DNA of 57,275 nt from Saprospiraceae bacterium (GCA_021604865.1 BQJU01000045.1:1-57275), one strand, 5' to 3'. Positions 35,676 to 45,217 are shown, numbered from the stretch's first letter. A program made the numbers and translations. Notes: generated by a model from the letters alone, not told the origin.

Positions 35676-38477
35676 ATGAAATTTTTAACTACAGGTTATT
35701 TCCTGAAGATTATTCTCTTTCTGCTAATAGGGAATGTGCTTCAGGCCCAAACAGTTATTAAAGGTGAAATCACTGATGCCAACAGTAAAGAACCATTAAT
35801 CGGTGCAAGTATTGTCGTTGTAGGTACCTCCGATGGTACCATTACCGACTACGATGGATCCTTCCTATTAAAAACGGATGGCGGTCTGCCCATTCAGTTG
35901 AGCATTTCCTATATCGGTTATGTCACCAAGGAATTGGAGGTTAACACATCAGATGATGATTTAAAAATCAGCCTTGATGAGGATGCTATTACAACGGAAG
36001 TTGTCGAAGTCAGAGGGCAAAGAATCTCTGATAAACAAAAAGCAGCCCCACTCACTGTCGAATCTCTAGATGTGTTGGCCATTAAAGAAACACCATCCGA
36101 TAACTTTTATGATGGCTTAGGCTCCCTAAAAGGCGTTGACCTAACAGCAGCCAGCCTTGGTTTTAAGATTGTCAATACGCGTGGTTTCAACAGTACCAGC
36201 CCGGTCAGAACTTTGCAAATTATCGATGGGATAGATAATCAAGCACCCGGACTCAATTTTTCTCTGGGTAATTTTCTAGGCTCTCCTGAATTGGATGTTT
36301 TAAAGGTTGACTTGATTGTCGGTGCCAGCTCTGCCTATTACGGGCCTAATGCCTTCAACGGGGTCATTGCTATGGAGACGAAAAATCCATTTTATCAAAA
36401 GGGGCTTTCTGCTCAGGTAAAAGCTGGTGAACGTAATCTTTTAGAAACCTCTCTACGCTATGCTGACGTCATAAAAAACAAGAAAGGCCTTGACTTTATA
36501 GGATATAAATTCAATATTTTCTACCTCCGTGCTGATGATTGGCAGGCAGAGAATTACGACCCTATTGAGGAAACTCGTGTACCTGCCAACAACCCAGGTG
36601 GATTTGATGCGGTAAATATTTATGGCGATGAATATATTGCCATTGGCGATAAATCTTCCCCTTCTAATCAATGGGGAGAAAACGCTGGATTGGGTGTTTT
36701 TTATAGAAGTGGATATCGAGAGGGTGAACTAGCCAATTACGATACCCGAAACCTGAAAGCCAATGTCGGTTTGTATTTCCGAACCCAACCAGAAAAAGAA
36801 TCCGAATCTCCGGAATTGATCCTGGGTTCCAACTACGGATATGGTACAACAGTATATCAAGGTGACAATCGTTTCAGTCTGAAAAATATTAACTTCTTCC
36901 AGGCCAAAGTGGAATACAGTAAAAGAAACCGTTATTTCATTCGCGCTTATATGACAAAAGAAGATGCCGGAGATTCGTATGACCCCTATTTTACGGCCCT
37001 TCGACTTGTTGAGGAAGGCAAGGCCAACGATTCCTGGGGTAATGCTTATGTCAAATGGTGGAAAGACAATAATATAGGGGACCAAATGGTAGAATTGGGC
37101 TACCCGGAACTGGATTTCAGTACTTTCCCTCCTACATTTGATCAGGCTACTGCGAATCAGTGGCTAATTGACAACAATGCGCAATTGAAGGAGTGGCACC
37201 AAATGGCTCAGGAGACTGCCAATAAACCTGGCGGGCAAAATAGACCTGGTTTTCTAGCTCCAGGTACACCAGAATTTGAAGAGGCATTTAATCGCATTAC
37301 AACTTCTTATTCCAACGTAGGAGGAAATGGAACCCGCTTTTTTGACAAGTCTGCTTTATACCATGTGCATGGTGAATATAAATTCACGCCAACCTTTCTG
37401 GATGAGTGGATTGTCGGCGGTAATTTCCGACAATATACTCCCGATACCAGAGGTACGATTTTTTCCGATACTGCTGGTATAAAAATCACCAATTCCGAAT
37501 TCGGTTTTTACACCGGTGTTACCAAAGAATTTTTTGACAAAAAACTACGGGCCAATATTACTGCCCGAGTTGATAAAAACGAGAATTTTGATTGGATCAG
37601 TACCCCTGCCGCATCGCTGGTTTGGAAGCCTAGTCCAAGCAATTACCTTCGGGTTTCTTTCTCCGCAGGTGTTCGGAACCCAACGTTGTCGGATCAATAC
37701 CTTAACTTGAATGTAGGAAGAGCTATTCTTTCGGGTAATCTGGAAGGCGCAGATAGCCTGGTTACAGTCGAATCTTTTGATGCCTATCGCCGGCAATTGA
37801 TCCTTGATTCACTTCAATATTTCAGTATTGATGCCGTAAAACCGGAAAGGGTAAAAACCTTTGAGATCGGTTATCGTACCACGCTTTGGAATAGTTTGTA
37901 TGTTGATGCCGGTTATTATTACAGTATTTACGATGATTTTCTAGGGTACAATATAGGTATTGAGGCCACTTTTGATCCTGTTTCCAACCTACCTGATGAA
38001 ACACAAGCATATCGGTATGCTGCAAACTCCATTGAACAGGTTCAAACACAGGGATTTGCAATTGGCCTGAGTTATTATTTTGCCAATTATTTCCAGCTGA
38101 ATGGCAACTATTCATGGAATAAATTGATTACAGAGGTCGATGATCCTATTATTCCGGCCTTTAACACGCCGGAACATAAATTTAACCTGGGCGTTTCTGG
38201 TCGGGGCATTCCTGTAGGGAACAAGGCATTAGGTTTTAACGTTAATTATAAGTGGATTGACAGTTTTATTTTTGAAGGCTCTCCACAGTTTACGGGTGGG
38301 ATTCCTAAATATCAATTGCTAGATGCTCAGGTAAATGTTCATTTTAAAAATCTGAATACCACAATAAAAGTAGGTGCGTCCAATGTGCTGGACAAACAAG
38401 TCTTCCAGACTTATGGTGGACCCCGAATCGGGCGCCTTGCTTATATTTCATTATTATACGACTGGAAAAAGAAATAA
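35676..38477 (+). CDS. TonB-dependent outer membrane receptor
   Basis: The 933-residue protein has a signal peptide (MKFLTTGYFLKIILFLLIGNVLQAQ). A carboxypeptidase-regulatory-like extension follows (KGEITDANSKEPLIGASIVV), then a plug domain (about 110-230, with VNTRGFNSTSPVRTLQIIDG and GASSAYYGPNAFNGVI), and a 22-strand barrel ending in LAYISLLYDWKKK. The ligand is unknown; no SusD homologue follows, so it is not a SusCD pair. The frame is open from 35628, but the ATG at 35676 starts the signal peptide. A T9SS-secreted hydrolase-fold protein follows 34 nt downstream and may be its partner. Confidence 0.93.
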   Translation: MKFLTTGYFLKIILFLLIGNVLQAQTVIKGEITDANSKEPLIGASIVVVGTSDGTITDYDGSFLLKTDGGLPIQLSISYIGYVTKELEVNTSDDDLKISLDEDAITTEVVEVRGQRISDKQKAAPLTVESLDVLAIKETPSDNFYDGLGSLKGVDLTAASLGFKIVNTRGFNSTSPVRTLQIIDGIDNQAPGLNFSLGNFLGSPELDVLKVDLIVGASSAYYGPNAFNGVIAMETKNPFYQKGLSAQVKAGERNLLETSLRYADVIKNKKGLDFIGYKFNIFYLRADDWQAENYDPIEETRVPANNPGGFDAVNIYGDEYIAIGDKSSPSNQWGENAGLGVFYRSGYREGELANYDTRNLKANVGLYFRTQPEKESESPELILGSNYGYGTTVYQGDNRFSLKNINFFQAKVEYSKRNRYFIRAYMTKEDAGDSYDPYFTALRLVEEGKANDSWGNAYVKWWKDNNIGDQMVELGYPELDFSTFPPTFDQATANQWLIDNNAQLKEWHQMAQETANKPGGQNRPGFLAPGTPEFEEAFNRITTSYSNVGGNGTRFFDKSALYHVHGEYKFTPTFLDEWIVGGNFRQYTPDTRGTIFSDTAGIKITNSEFGFYTGVTKEFFDKKLRANITARVDKNENFDWISTPAASLVWKPSPSNYLRVSFSAGVRNPTLSDQYLNLNVGRAILSGNLEGADSLVTVESFDAYRRQLILDSLQYFSIDAVKPERVKTFEIGYRTTLWNSLYVDAGYYYSIYDDFLGYNIGIEATFDPVSNLPDETQAYRYAANSIEQVQTQGFAIGLSYYFANYFQLNGNYSWNKLITEVDDPIIPAFNTPEHKFNLGVSGRGIPVGNKALGFNVNYKWIDSFIFEGSPQFTGGIPKYQLLDAQVNVHFKNLNTTIKVGASNVLDKQVFQTYGGPRIGRLAYISLLYDWKKK

Positions 38478-38511
38478 TCTAATCTACTTATTATTCATTA
38501 AATTGCTCAAA

Positions 38512-40041
38512 ATGAAAAAAATTAACACGCTAGTTTTTATTGTCTGCTGTCTGCTGGCATTTTCAGTACAGGCTCAGCGTTATCTGACTCCTGTTTTCAC
38601 TGATGTGGACGTTACCCAAGACAAGACTTATGGTGTAAATGCAACGGTTTTATTGCTACCTGTATTTAGTGAAGCTGTCCCTCGCCCTTTAGTGGCTGAT
38701 GTCTATGAACCACAGGGAGATAACGAAGATGCTAGACCAGTTGTCCTGGTATTCCATACAGGGAACTTTCTCCCACACCCTCAAAATGGCGGTACAGGTG
38801 GTACTCTACGGGACTCAACAGTAGTAGAAACCTGCACCCGATTGGCTAAAATGGGTTATGTTGCAATGGCAATCGACTACCGCCTGGGCTGGAATCCAAT
38901 TGCTCCCACTCAGGACGAAAGGGTATTTACCTTGATTAATGCGGCTTATCGCGGTATTCAGGACGCTCGTACAGCTATTCGTTATTTGAAAAAAGATGTA
39001 CGGGATAATAATAATCAATTTGGAATTGACACGTCTAAAATGGTCGTTTGGGGTATTGGCACCGGTGGTTATATTACTGCAGGAGCAAACACGCTTGACA
39101 CATATACAGAAATACTCCTTCCAAAATTCATTACTACTGATGGAATGGGTAATCCTTTCCCAATGGTTATTGAAGGCATCAATGGTAACATTTATGGCAC
39201 TTCCGTTGGTATCGTTCCTCCTGGCTATCCTGGCTTCCCAGCTGGTGATACCTTATGTTATCCAAACCACGTTACCTATCAGGATGGTGGCCTGATTGGC
39301 TCCGATTATCAAATGACCGTCAATATGGGTGGTGCATTGGGTGATACTTCCTGGATCAATCCTGGTGAAAGTCCTTGGGTTTCTTTCCATTCCGTCAATG
39401 ATTCTTTTGCTCCTTACGTAGAAGGTACCGTATTGGTACCGGTATTGGAATTGCCGGTTGTTGAAGTACAGGGTTCTTACCTTGCACAAAAGCTGCAAAA
39501 TGAGTTAGGCAATAATGCCCCATTTGCAGATGCAACTTTTATTGACGCATATAGTGCTGAAGCTGACTTAAGAAATGATGGCTATGAAGGATTGTATCCT
39601 TTCCTTACCAATGAGGGTGCACCTTGGGATTTTTGGGCTAATGACAACCCAAATTCGCCAGGCCCCTCTCCTACTGCCCTGGCTAGAACCTACTTTGATA
39701 CCATTATGAATTATTATGCCCCACGGGCCTGTCTAACCCTGGATCTGGGTTGTGATTTGTCAGGTTTTATTGTAGGAACGGAGGACGTTATTCCAGTATT
39801 TGAGGTTGGCTTACAAACTGTTCCGAACCCGGCTACAGAAAGTATTATGATCACAACTAATGATGAGTATCCAGTACTGGATCTGCAGGTTTATGATTTC
39901 AACGGCCGTTTGATGCATACCTTCCAAGGTATCAAAAATAACCGCTTTGAACTCAATCGTGGCAACGTACCTGCTGGTATGTACTTACTGAAAGCCCGCT
40001 TTGAAAAAGGGGTAACGACAACGAAGATTATGTTTAAATAA
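38512..40041 (+). CDS. T9SS-secreted alpha/beta-hydrolase-fold protein lacking the nucleophile serine
   Basis: The 509-residue protein has a signal peptide (MKKINTLVFIVCCLLAFSVQAQ), an esterase-like alpha/beta-hydrolase domain (about 25-430), and a type A T9SS sorting domain (about 430-509, VPNPATESIMI through GMYLLKARFEKG). The elbow where carboxylesterases have G-x-S-x-G reads GIGTGG (181-186), with glycine at the serine position, so it may be inactive as a classical esterase. The hydrolase frame continues upstream to 38374, but the ATG at 38512 starts the signal peptide. It sits directly after a TonB receptor gene and before a strong terminator. Confidence 0.87.
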   Translation: MKKINTLVFIVCCLLAFSVQAQRYLTPVFTDVDVTQDKTYGVNATVLLLPVFSEAVPRPLVADVYEPQGDNEDARPVVLVFHTGNFLPHPQNGGTGGTLRDSTVVETCTRLAKMGYVAMAIDYRLGWNPIAPTQDERVFTLINAAYRGIQDARTAIRYLKKDVRDNNNQFGIDTSKMVVWGIGTGGYITAGANTLDTYTEILLPKFITTDGMGNPFPMVIEGINGNIYGTSVGIVPPGYPGFPAGDTLCYPNHVTYQDGGLIGSDYQMTVNMGGALGDTSWINPGESPWVSFHSVNDSFAPYVEGTVLVPVLELPVVEVQGSYLAQKLQNELGNNAPFADATFIDAYSAEADLRNDGYEGLYPFLTNEGAPWDFWANDNPNSPGPSPTALARTYFDTIMNYYAPRACLTLDLGCDLSGFIVGTEDVIPVFEVGLQTVPNPATESIMITTNDEYPVLDLQVYDFNGRLMHTFQGIKNNRFELNRGNVPAGMYLLKARFEKGVTTTKIMFK

Positions 40042-40070
40042 ATTTCGGATTGAGTATCCGTAATTGCTTT

Positions 40071-40108
40071 GGAGGTTTAGGTAGTTATCTAAACCTCCAT
40101 TTTTTTTG
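40071..40108 (+). terminator. Intrinsic terminator after the TonB receptor / T9SS gene pair
   Basis: GGAGGTTTAG (40071-40080) and CTAAACCTCC (40089-40098) form a perfect 10-bp stem with an 8-nt loop, followed at once by ATTTTTTTTG. This is a classical rho-independent terminator for the plus-strand genes. It lies next to the stop of the convergent LuxC-like gene. Confidence 0.88.
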
Positions 40109-40109
40109 T

Positions 40110-41135
40110 CTATAGGCTCAGCAAAAATTCCAGGGTATCCACCCCATCAGCATAATCCCATAACTCGGGTTCCTGAGCTTTACCAAATGGCAACACCGGC
40201 AACGACAACACACCTTCCCGCCCTACAATACACTGGATTTCTGATTCCCGCTTTTTTAGTTCCATTTCCAATTGTTGCGGTTCCTGGTAATATTCGTAAT
40301 GCAACCCAGCAATCGGGGATTGCAAAGATTGATTTTCTGTTAACAACAAACAACCATTGCCCATGTATTCAACTCTATTGAGGATTAACATTGCATAGTT
40401 GTAATCAAAATTATTCTTGTATTTTGTATTGAGCACTACTTCCCGATATTCATGCATGGCTTCCAGAAATGGTTCAAAGGCATATCCTTTCGGCACATAA
40501 ATTTTTGAAACATTGCGACACCCCAACCCATAATAGGTGAAAATATCTCGTCCAAGAGCCAGCAATTCTTCGTGGTTTTCCTGTCCTGATAATACGGCTA
40601 AAGCATTGCGGTTTCGACGGATGATATTGGGATATTTTCCAAAATAAGCGTCAAAATAGCGGGAAGAATTGTTGCTACCGGTTGCTATAACTGCCTCAAA
40701 CCCCTTAAGCTGTTCCACGACCTCAAAATAGTGGACTGTCCGGGAATCAATCTCTTGCAAAAACTTTAGCAGCGCAGGTAATAAATACTGATCTTTTTCA
40801 GAAAGTTTGATTAATGATTTATGCCCTGCCAAAAACACACACAACAGGTCGTGAAAACCCACTAATGGTAAATTACCTGCCAAAACCATTCCAATAGCCT
40901 TTGGGCTGAAAGGCTCGGTTATTTTGTAATTCGACAACCATTTGCGCAAAGCGTTCTCCTGCAAAAATTGATCAGCAATTGCCCGAATGGATCGTTGCTG
41001 ATTTTCTAATGTAAACCAGCCATTATTGAATTGGCTACGTTGCATCACTGCCTCCAGGTATTCATTTTTTTCGCTCAGGATTTCTCCAAGGCGCTTCATG
41101 ACCTGTATTCTATCTTCTAATGTCATCAGTTCCAT
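40110..41135 (-). CDS. Acyl-CoA reductase, LuxC family
   Basis: The 341-residue aldehyde-dehydrogenase-fold protein matches the LuxC-type acyl-CoA reductases, which reduce fatty acyl groups to aldehydes with NADPH. It has the cofactor region AIGMVLAGNLPLVGFHDLL, an IATGSNNSSRYFDAYFGKYP segment, and the predicted catalytic cysteine in YYGLGCRNVSK (C206). The start codon follows the DUF1415 gene's stop directly (TAG then ATG), so the genes are translationally coupled. No LuxD/LuxE or luciferase is near, so bioluminescence is not implied. Fatty aldehyde or alcohol formation is more likely. Confidence 0.88.
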   Translation of the reverse strand: MELMTLEDRIQVMKRLGEILSEKNEYLEAVMQRSQFNNGWFTLENQQRSIRAIADQFLQENALRKWLSNYKITEPFSPKAIGMVLAGNLPLVGFHDLLCVFLAGHKSLIKLSEKDQYLLPALLKFLQEIDSRTVHYFEVVEQLKGFEAVIATGSNNSSRYFDAYFGKYPNIIRRNRNALAVLSGQENHEELLALGRDIFTYYGLGCRNVSKIYVPKGYAFEPFLEAMHEYREVVLNTKYKNNFDYNYAMLILNRVEYMGNGCLLLTENQSLQSPIAGLHYEYYQEPQQLEMELKKRESEIQCIVGREGVLSLPVLPFGKAQEPELWDYADGVDTLEFLLSL

Positions 41136-41666
41136 CTATGAAAATAATTTCTTTATGCCCTCAACTCCCAATTCCTTTAATCGAAGAATGTTCTCTATTG
41201 GAATATTTTCCGGTTCAGGGTAATGACGTAAAGCCTGTTCCACACTGGCCTCCCTCAACAAATGTAACATTGGATATGGCGATCGGTTGGTATAGTTTTC
41301 AGCATCCTCTTTTGCTGTATTGGCAAATTGATATTCCGGATGAAAAGATGCTATTTGCAGAATTCCTTCTAGGCCAACTTCCTCCAGAATTTCCTCTGCC
41401 TCAGTCAAAAAGTCCAGATAGGCCAAAAAATCATTCAATTGATTTGGAAAAATAATCAGCGTTGTTTCCACTTCTTTCGAAGGCTTATCATCCAGAAATT
41501 GCATTTCCTCCAGAAAGCACCTAATCAAATCATCCGGATTTTTTGACAAGTTAACCACGTACCGGATTTTATCTTGTTGAAAGGGTACGCTTGCAAAAGG
41601 ACACAGGTTTAAGCCAATGACAAACTGTTCAATCCACTTTTTCGTTTTTTCAATGTACACTTCCAT
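41136..41666 (-). CDS. DUF1415 family protein
   Basis: The 176-residue protein matches DUF1415 in its N-terminal pattern WIEQFVIGLNLCPFA and the C-terminal HPEYQFANTAKEDAENYTNRSPYPMLHLLRE. No function is established for the family; conserved cysteine, histidine and acidic residues suggest an enzyme. It lies between rluD (3-nt gap) and the LuxC-like reductase (0-nt gap), so all three are probably one operon. Confidence 0.9.
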   Translation of the reverse strand: MEVYIEKTKKWIEQFVIGLNLCPFASVPFQQDKIRYVVNLSKNPDDLIRCFLEEMQFLDDKPSKEVETTLIIFPNQLNDFLAYLDFLTEAEEILEEVGLEGILQIASFHPEYQFANTAKEDAENYTNRSPYPMLHLLREASVEQALRHYPEPENIPIENILRLKELGVEGIKKLFS

Positions 41667-41669
41667 GGT

Positions 41670-42764
41670 TTACAATGTTGATTTTCTACTAGCCAAATAG
41701 CTACGCCAGCGTTCCAGTACATCCTGAAAGTCAGTAGGCAATTCTGAATCAAAAAACATCTTTTCTCCGGTGGTTGGATGCACAAAGCCGATAGATTTGG
41801 CATGAAGTGCCTGGCGAGGCATCAGTTTGAAGTTATTTTCTACAAACTGTTTAAACTTACTGAATACCGTTCCTTTCACAATTTTATCACCGCCATAACG
41901 GGCATCATTAAATAAGGGATGGCCCAAGTGTTTCATATGCACCCGAATCTGGTGGGTTCTTCCGGTTTCCAGTTTGCACTTGACCAGGCTGACATAATAC
42001 AATCGTTCCAATACCTGATAGTGAGTTACCGCTCTTTTGCCGGCCTCTCCTTCCGGGAAAGTAGTCTGCATCTGCCTCATTCGCGGATGTCTACCCACAT
42101 TCATATCAACAGTTCCCTGATCCTCTTCAGGATCACCCCAAACCAAGGCGTAATAAGTCCTGTCAATGGAATGGTCAAAAAACTGTTTGGCCAAATGCGT
42201 CATCGCATAATCCGTCTTGGCAATCAGCAGCAGCCCCGAAGTATCCTTATCAATGCGGTGAACCAGCCCTAGGCGGTCCCTGGTATTACCATCCAAAACC
42301 GGTAAATCTTGCAAATAATAAGCCAGTGCATTGACGAGCGTGCCGCTATCGTGACCTGGGCCAGGATGCACTACCATACCCGTTGGTTTGTGTACCACGA
42401 TGAGGTCATCATCTTCATAACGGATATCCAGTGGGATATTTTCAGCAAGAAGTGGTGTATCCGAACCTGGAGGGCGCGGCAGTGTAATTTCCACTACATG
42501 TCTCGGTTTGATCCGAAAATTGGGCTTCACCTCCTTGCCATTCACCTTGATTGACCCTGCACGAATAGCATTTTGCACCCGATTACGAGAAATCTTCATC
42601 AACCGGTCCATCAGGAACTTGTCCAGTCGTATCGGTGATTGTTTGCCATCTATGACGATTTCCTGATGTTCAAAATAGTCATCTTCGGAGTTATCGTCCT
42701 CTTGTTCCTCCGGGTTGAGGTCCATTAATTCTTCTTCCTCCTCGTTATTATTCTTGGTATTCAT
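41670..42764 (-). CDS. rluD: 23S rRNA pseudouridine synthase RluD-like
   Basis: RluD-type enzymes isomerise uridines in helix 69 of 23S rRNA. The 364-residue protein has an acidic N-terminal tail (residues 1-32), an S4 RNA-binding domain (about 44-90, LDKFLMDRLMKISRNRVQNAI), and the RluA-family catalytic domain with HRIDKDTSGLL (169-179, catalytic D172) and KCKLETGRTHQIRVHMKHLGHPL. The acidic extension is longer than usual. It is the first gene of the rluD-DUF1415-LuxC unit. RluC cannot be strictly excluded. Confidence 0.93.
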   Translation of the reverse strand: MNTKNNNEEEEELMDLNPEEQEDDNSEDDYFEHQEIVIDGKQSPIRLDKFLMDRLMKISRNRVQNAIRAGSIKVNGKEVKPNFRIKPRHVVEITLPRPPGSDTPLLAENIPLDIRYEDDDLIVVHKPTGMVVHPGPGHDSGTLVNALAYYLQDLPVLDGNTRDRLGLVHRIDKDTSGLLLIAKTDYAMTHLAKQFFDHSIDRTYYALVWGDPEEDQGTVDMNVGRHPRMRQMQTTFPEGEAGKRAVTHYQVLERLYYVSLVKCKLETGRTHQIRVHMKHLGHPLFNDARYGGDKIVKGTVFSKFKQFVENNFKLMPRQALHAKSIGFVHPTTGEKMFFDSELPTDFQDVLERWRSYLASRKSTL

Positions 42765-42852
42765 ATACTTTCGCTTAAGTCTAAGGCGGCAAAATTACGG
42801 CTTCTTTTTGGGTTGGCCAACCATTTGTTGGTATTCAGTGATACATACGACT

Positions 42853-44085
42853 CTAAAGAGAAGGAGCTTGTTTATACACGTTCGTTTTCAAAGAAAACCA
42901 AAACAGGCTTAGTCCACACCAAAATACGATGAGAATAGCTCCCCATCCAGTCCATGAAATCATCTCATATTTTTCCAGGAGGAATAAATACACAAAAGCC
43001 ATACCGACCAGCCGAAGCGGTTCCAATATTCTGGCCCATGTCTTTGATTGCAAAATCCCACCCCAGGCAATGATCATTACAAATATCAGACTACTCATCA
43101 ACAAGCGTTCTCCCCAATCAAAAGGGAATCCCTGGTTGATAGTAAAAAACATAAATACCATCCCAATAACTGTTTGTACCACCAGGTAACCCTTTGATCC
43201 TTTCATGGGTAAACTTTGATACTTAACCTGTTCCTCCAGGGTGTAGCCTATCCGCTGGAAATGCTCACCCACTCCGGGAGGTCGCCACCCAAGGGGCATG
43301 AACCACAACCTGATTTTGTCCCACCATCTGGGCGTAGCGACAGCATCGCTCCAAAGTTGATTCCAATATTGGAGATTAATAGCAATGGGATCCCTTGTAC
43401 GGGGAGGATGGAGGATACCATAACAAATCGGTTCTTTTTCCTCTTCAAATGTTTCGAACCATTTATCCCAAACGATCAGAAATTCAGAGAAGTTTTTATC
43501 CAGATACTGCGTATTTACTCCGTGATGCACTCTATGGTGAGAAGGCGTTACGAACCACTTTTCAAACCAGCCTAGCCGTCCAATCAGTCGGGTGTGATGC
43601 CAATACGCCAGGAAAAGATGAACGGCGGCCATACTATAAACCATTTCAGGGAAAAACCCCAGGAGCACCAATATCCAATCGAAAAACAGAAACTGAAACA
43701 AACGTTGGGTGAAACTGGCGCGGATGCCTACAGAAAGATTCATCTCCTCACTAGAGTGATGAGGACTATGTGCCGCCCAAAATATATTAATGGTGTGGCC
43801 GGCACGATGAAACCAATAAAAGACAAAATCCTGCAAAATCAGTAAAATGAACAGATTATACCAGGTAACAGCTATTTTCCAGGGAGCAAATTGGTATATC
43901 CATCCATAAAAATTAAAGACAAATAAAGCAACCGCCAGATTAACACATTGATTACCAATGCCCGTGGTCAAATTAGCTATAGTGTCCTGAAAGTTGTAGT
44001 ATCCATTGCCCCGTTTCAGGCAGATGGCCATCTCTGTTAGCAAAAGGATAAGCACCAGAGGAGTGATGAAGGCATAGACGTTCAT
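42853..44085 (-). CDS. Sterol desaturase / fatty acid hydroxylase family membrane protein
   Basis: The 410-residue membrane protein has the eight-histidine di-iron pattern of the family: HRAGH (93-97), HSPHH (106-110), a WHHTRLIG segment, and HRVHHG (about 184). Two or three further transmembrane helices follow to the C-terminus. That layout and length resemble alkylglycerol monooxygenase (TMEM195) more than short sterol desaturases, so an ether-lipid or fatty-chain oxidation role is a reasonable guess. It lies upstream of the rluD-DUF1415-LuxC genes on the same strand, separated by 88 nt. Confidence 0.88.
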   Translation of the reverse strand: MNVYAFITPLVLILLLTEMAICLKRGNGYYNFQDTIANLTTGIGNQCVNLAVALFVFNFYGWIYQFAPWKIAVTWYNLFILLILQDFVFYWFHRAGHTINIFWAAHSPHHSSEEMNLSVGIRASFTQRLFQFLFFDWILVLLGFFPEMVYSMAAVHLFLAYWHHTRLIGRLGWFEKWFVTPSHHRVHHGVNTQYLDKNFSEFLIVWDKWFETFEEEKEPICYGILHPPRTRDPIAINLQYWNQLWSDAVATPRWWDKIRLWFMPLGWRPPGVGEHFQRIGYTLEEQVKYQSLPMKGSKGYLVVQTVIGMVFMFFTINQGFPFDWGERLLMSSLIFVMIIAWGGILQSKTWARILEPLRLVGMAFVYLFLLEKYEMISWTGWGAILIVFWCGLSLFWFSLKTNVYKQAPSL

Positions 44086-44212
44086 AAGTATCTGGTTTTA
44101 AGGTTATAGGTCTTAGACAAATATCGAAAGAAAAAAAAGAACCAGAGAAACAATTTCCTGATTTTGGAAAAGAATAAAAGAGAAACTGTACCTTGGATTA
44201 AAACCAAATTAA

Positions 44213-45100
44213 ATGTCTTCTACCACTGAAAAAGGCATGCATCGAGTCTTTAAACTGATTCGGCTGCTTAATTCCACACCCCGCCGGACTGCAAGCCAGT
44301 TAATAAGCACCCTGGAAACAACATCAAGTACCTTCTATCGGGATTTAAAACTGCTGGAGCGCCTAGGTTATATTGTTGAAAAAGACGTAAATGACCGTCA
44401 TTTTTTGCAAATGCAGATGGAACGTGGCAATAAATCGGTTCTCGACCCTGATGAACTTTTTTTCTTGCAGGACCATTTGCAGCAAACGGCCGGCAATTCC
44501 CCACAAGCGGAAGCCATTCTGCACAAATTCGACCTCAACCTTTCCATGATTCCATTGGCCGATGCCCTTCCCCAACTTCATGCCAGTCGGATTCTTCAAC
44601 TCCTGCGCACCGGAATAGAATTAAAAAGATGCATTCTAATCAAAGGATATAACTCTCTTTCCAGCGAGACAACCGGTGATCGGAGGGTGGAACCTTTGGA
44701 GCTTACCGAAGACTTTCACTATTTCATTGCATGGGATATAGACAAAAACCGTCAGAGCCAGTTTAAACTCTCCCGGATACAGGATATCGACTACCTGGAA
44801 GAAAAAGTTACCCCTGGCCGCATAGCCTCGCCAATGGACATTTTTGGCCTTACCGGCGAATCCTGGATAGAGGTAAAGTTAAAATTGAGCAATCTTGCAT
44901 ACCACCTTCTTGTAGAGGAATTTCCGCGTTCCCGTCCTTATGTCAACCGACGGCGTGAAGGGGTCTTTTTTGAAGGACAGGTACGCAACTGGAAGGGTAT
45001 TGGCCGCTTTGTGCTGGGCCTGCCGGGAGAGGTGGAAGTTATTAGGCCGGTCGCATTTCAGGAATATTTGGAGGAGCGGATGGGGAGGTGGAAGCGGTAA
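44213..45100 (+). CDS. WYL-domain transcriptional regulator
   Basis: The 295-residue protein has an N-terminal winged helix-turn-helix (about 9-60, RTASQLISTLETTSSTFYRDLKLLERLGY). A central WYL-like ligand-binding domain follows (about 125-205, LKRCILIKGYNSL with VEPLELTEDFHYFIAWDID), then a C-terminal extension domain. WYL regulators bind nucleotides or oligonucleotides and often control CRISPR-Cas or other defence genes. Here the gene lies directly upstream of the cas operon in the same orientation, but a strong terminator separates them. It may bind the palindrome at 45199-45217 and the half-site copy at 45368-45378. That regulatory link is inferred. Confidence 0.88.
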   Translation: MSSTTEKGMHRVFKLIRLLNSTPRRTASQLISTLETTSSTFYRDLKLLERLGYIVEKDVNDRHFLQMQMERGNKSVLDPDELFFLQDHLQQTAGNSPQAEAILHKFDLNLSMIPLADALPQLHASRILQLLRTGIELKRCILIKGYNSLSSETTGDRRVEPLELTEDFHYFIAWDIDKNRQSQFKLSRIQDIDYLEEKVTPGRIASPMDIFGLTGESWIEVKLKLSNLAYHLLVEEFPRSRPYVNRRREGVFFEGQVRNWKGIGRFVLGLPGEVEVIRPVAFQEYLEERMGRWKR

Positions 45101-45130
45101 AAGAAAAGGCAATGTCCTCGCAAGAAAACA

Positions 45131-45162
45131 AAGCCTCCGATACAAATATGGAGGCTTTTTTT
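45131..45162 (+). terminator. Intrinsic terminator between the WYL gene and the cas operon
   Basis: AAGCCTCC (45131-45138) and GGAGGCTT (45150-45157) form an 8-bp stem with an 11-nt loop, running into seven T residues. It should insulate the cas operon from WYL-gene transcription. Confidence 0.88.
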
Positions 45163-45198
45163 AAGAAATGCAAGAAAAAATTGTGAAGCGAAACTTGC

Positions 45199-45217
45199 AT
45201 TCCCATTATTTGGGAAT
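45199..45217. promoter_or_regulatory. Palindrome upstream of the cas operon, candidate operator
   Basis: ATTCCCA-N5-TGGGAAT is a perfect 7-bp dyad. Its right portion TATTTGGGAAT (45207-45217) recurs exactly at 45368-45378, at the predicted cas8b promoter. A repeated half-site near a WYL regulator gene suggests a binding site. Confidence 0.45.

Noticed and set aside
35676-40041. SusC/SusD-type polysaccharide utilisation locus
   Set aside because: The TonB receptor is not followed by a SusD homologue or glycoside hydrolases; the next gene is a T9SS hydrolase-fold protein.
40110-41135. Bioluminescence (lux) locus
   Set aside because: Only a LuxC-family reductase is present; no luciferase, LuxD or LuxE genes are near.
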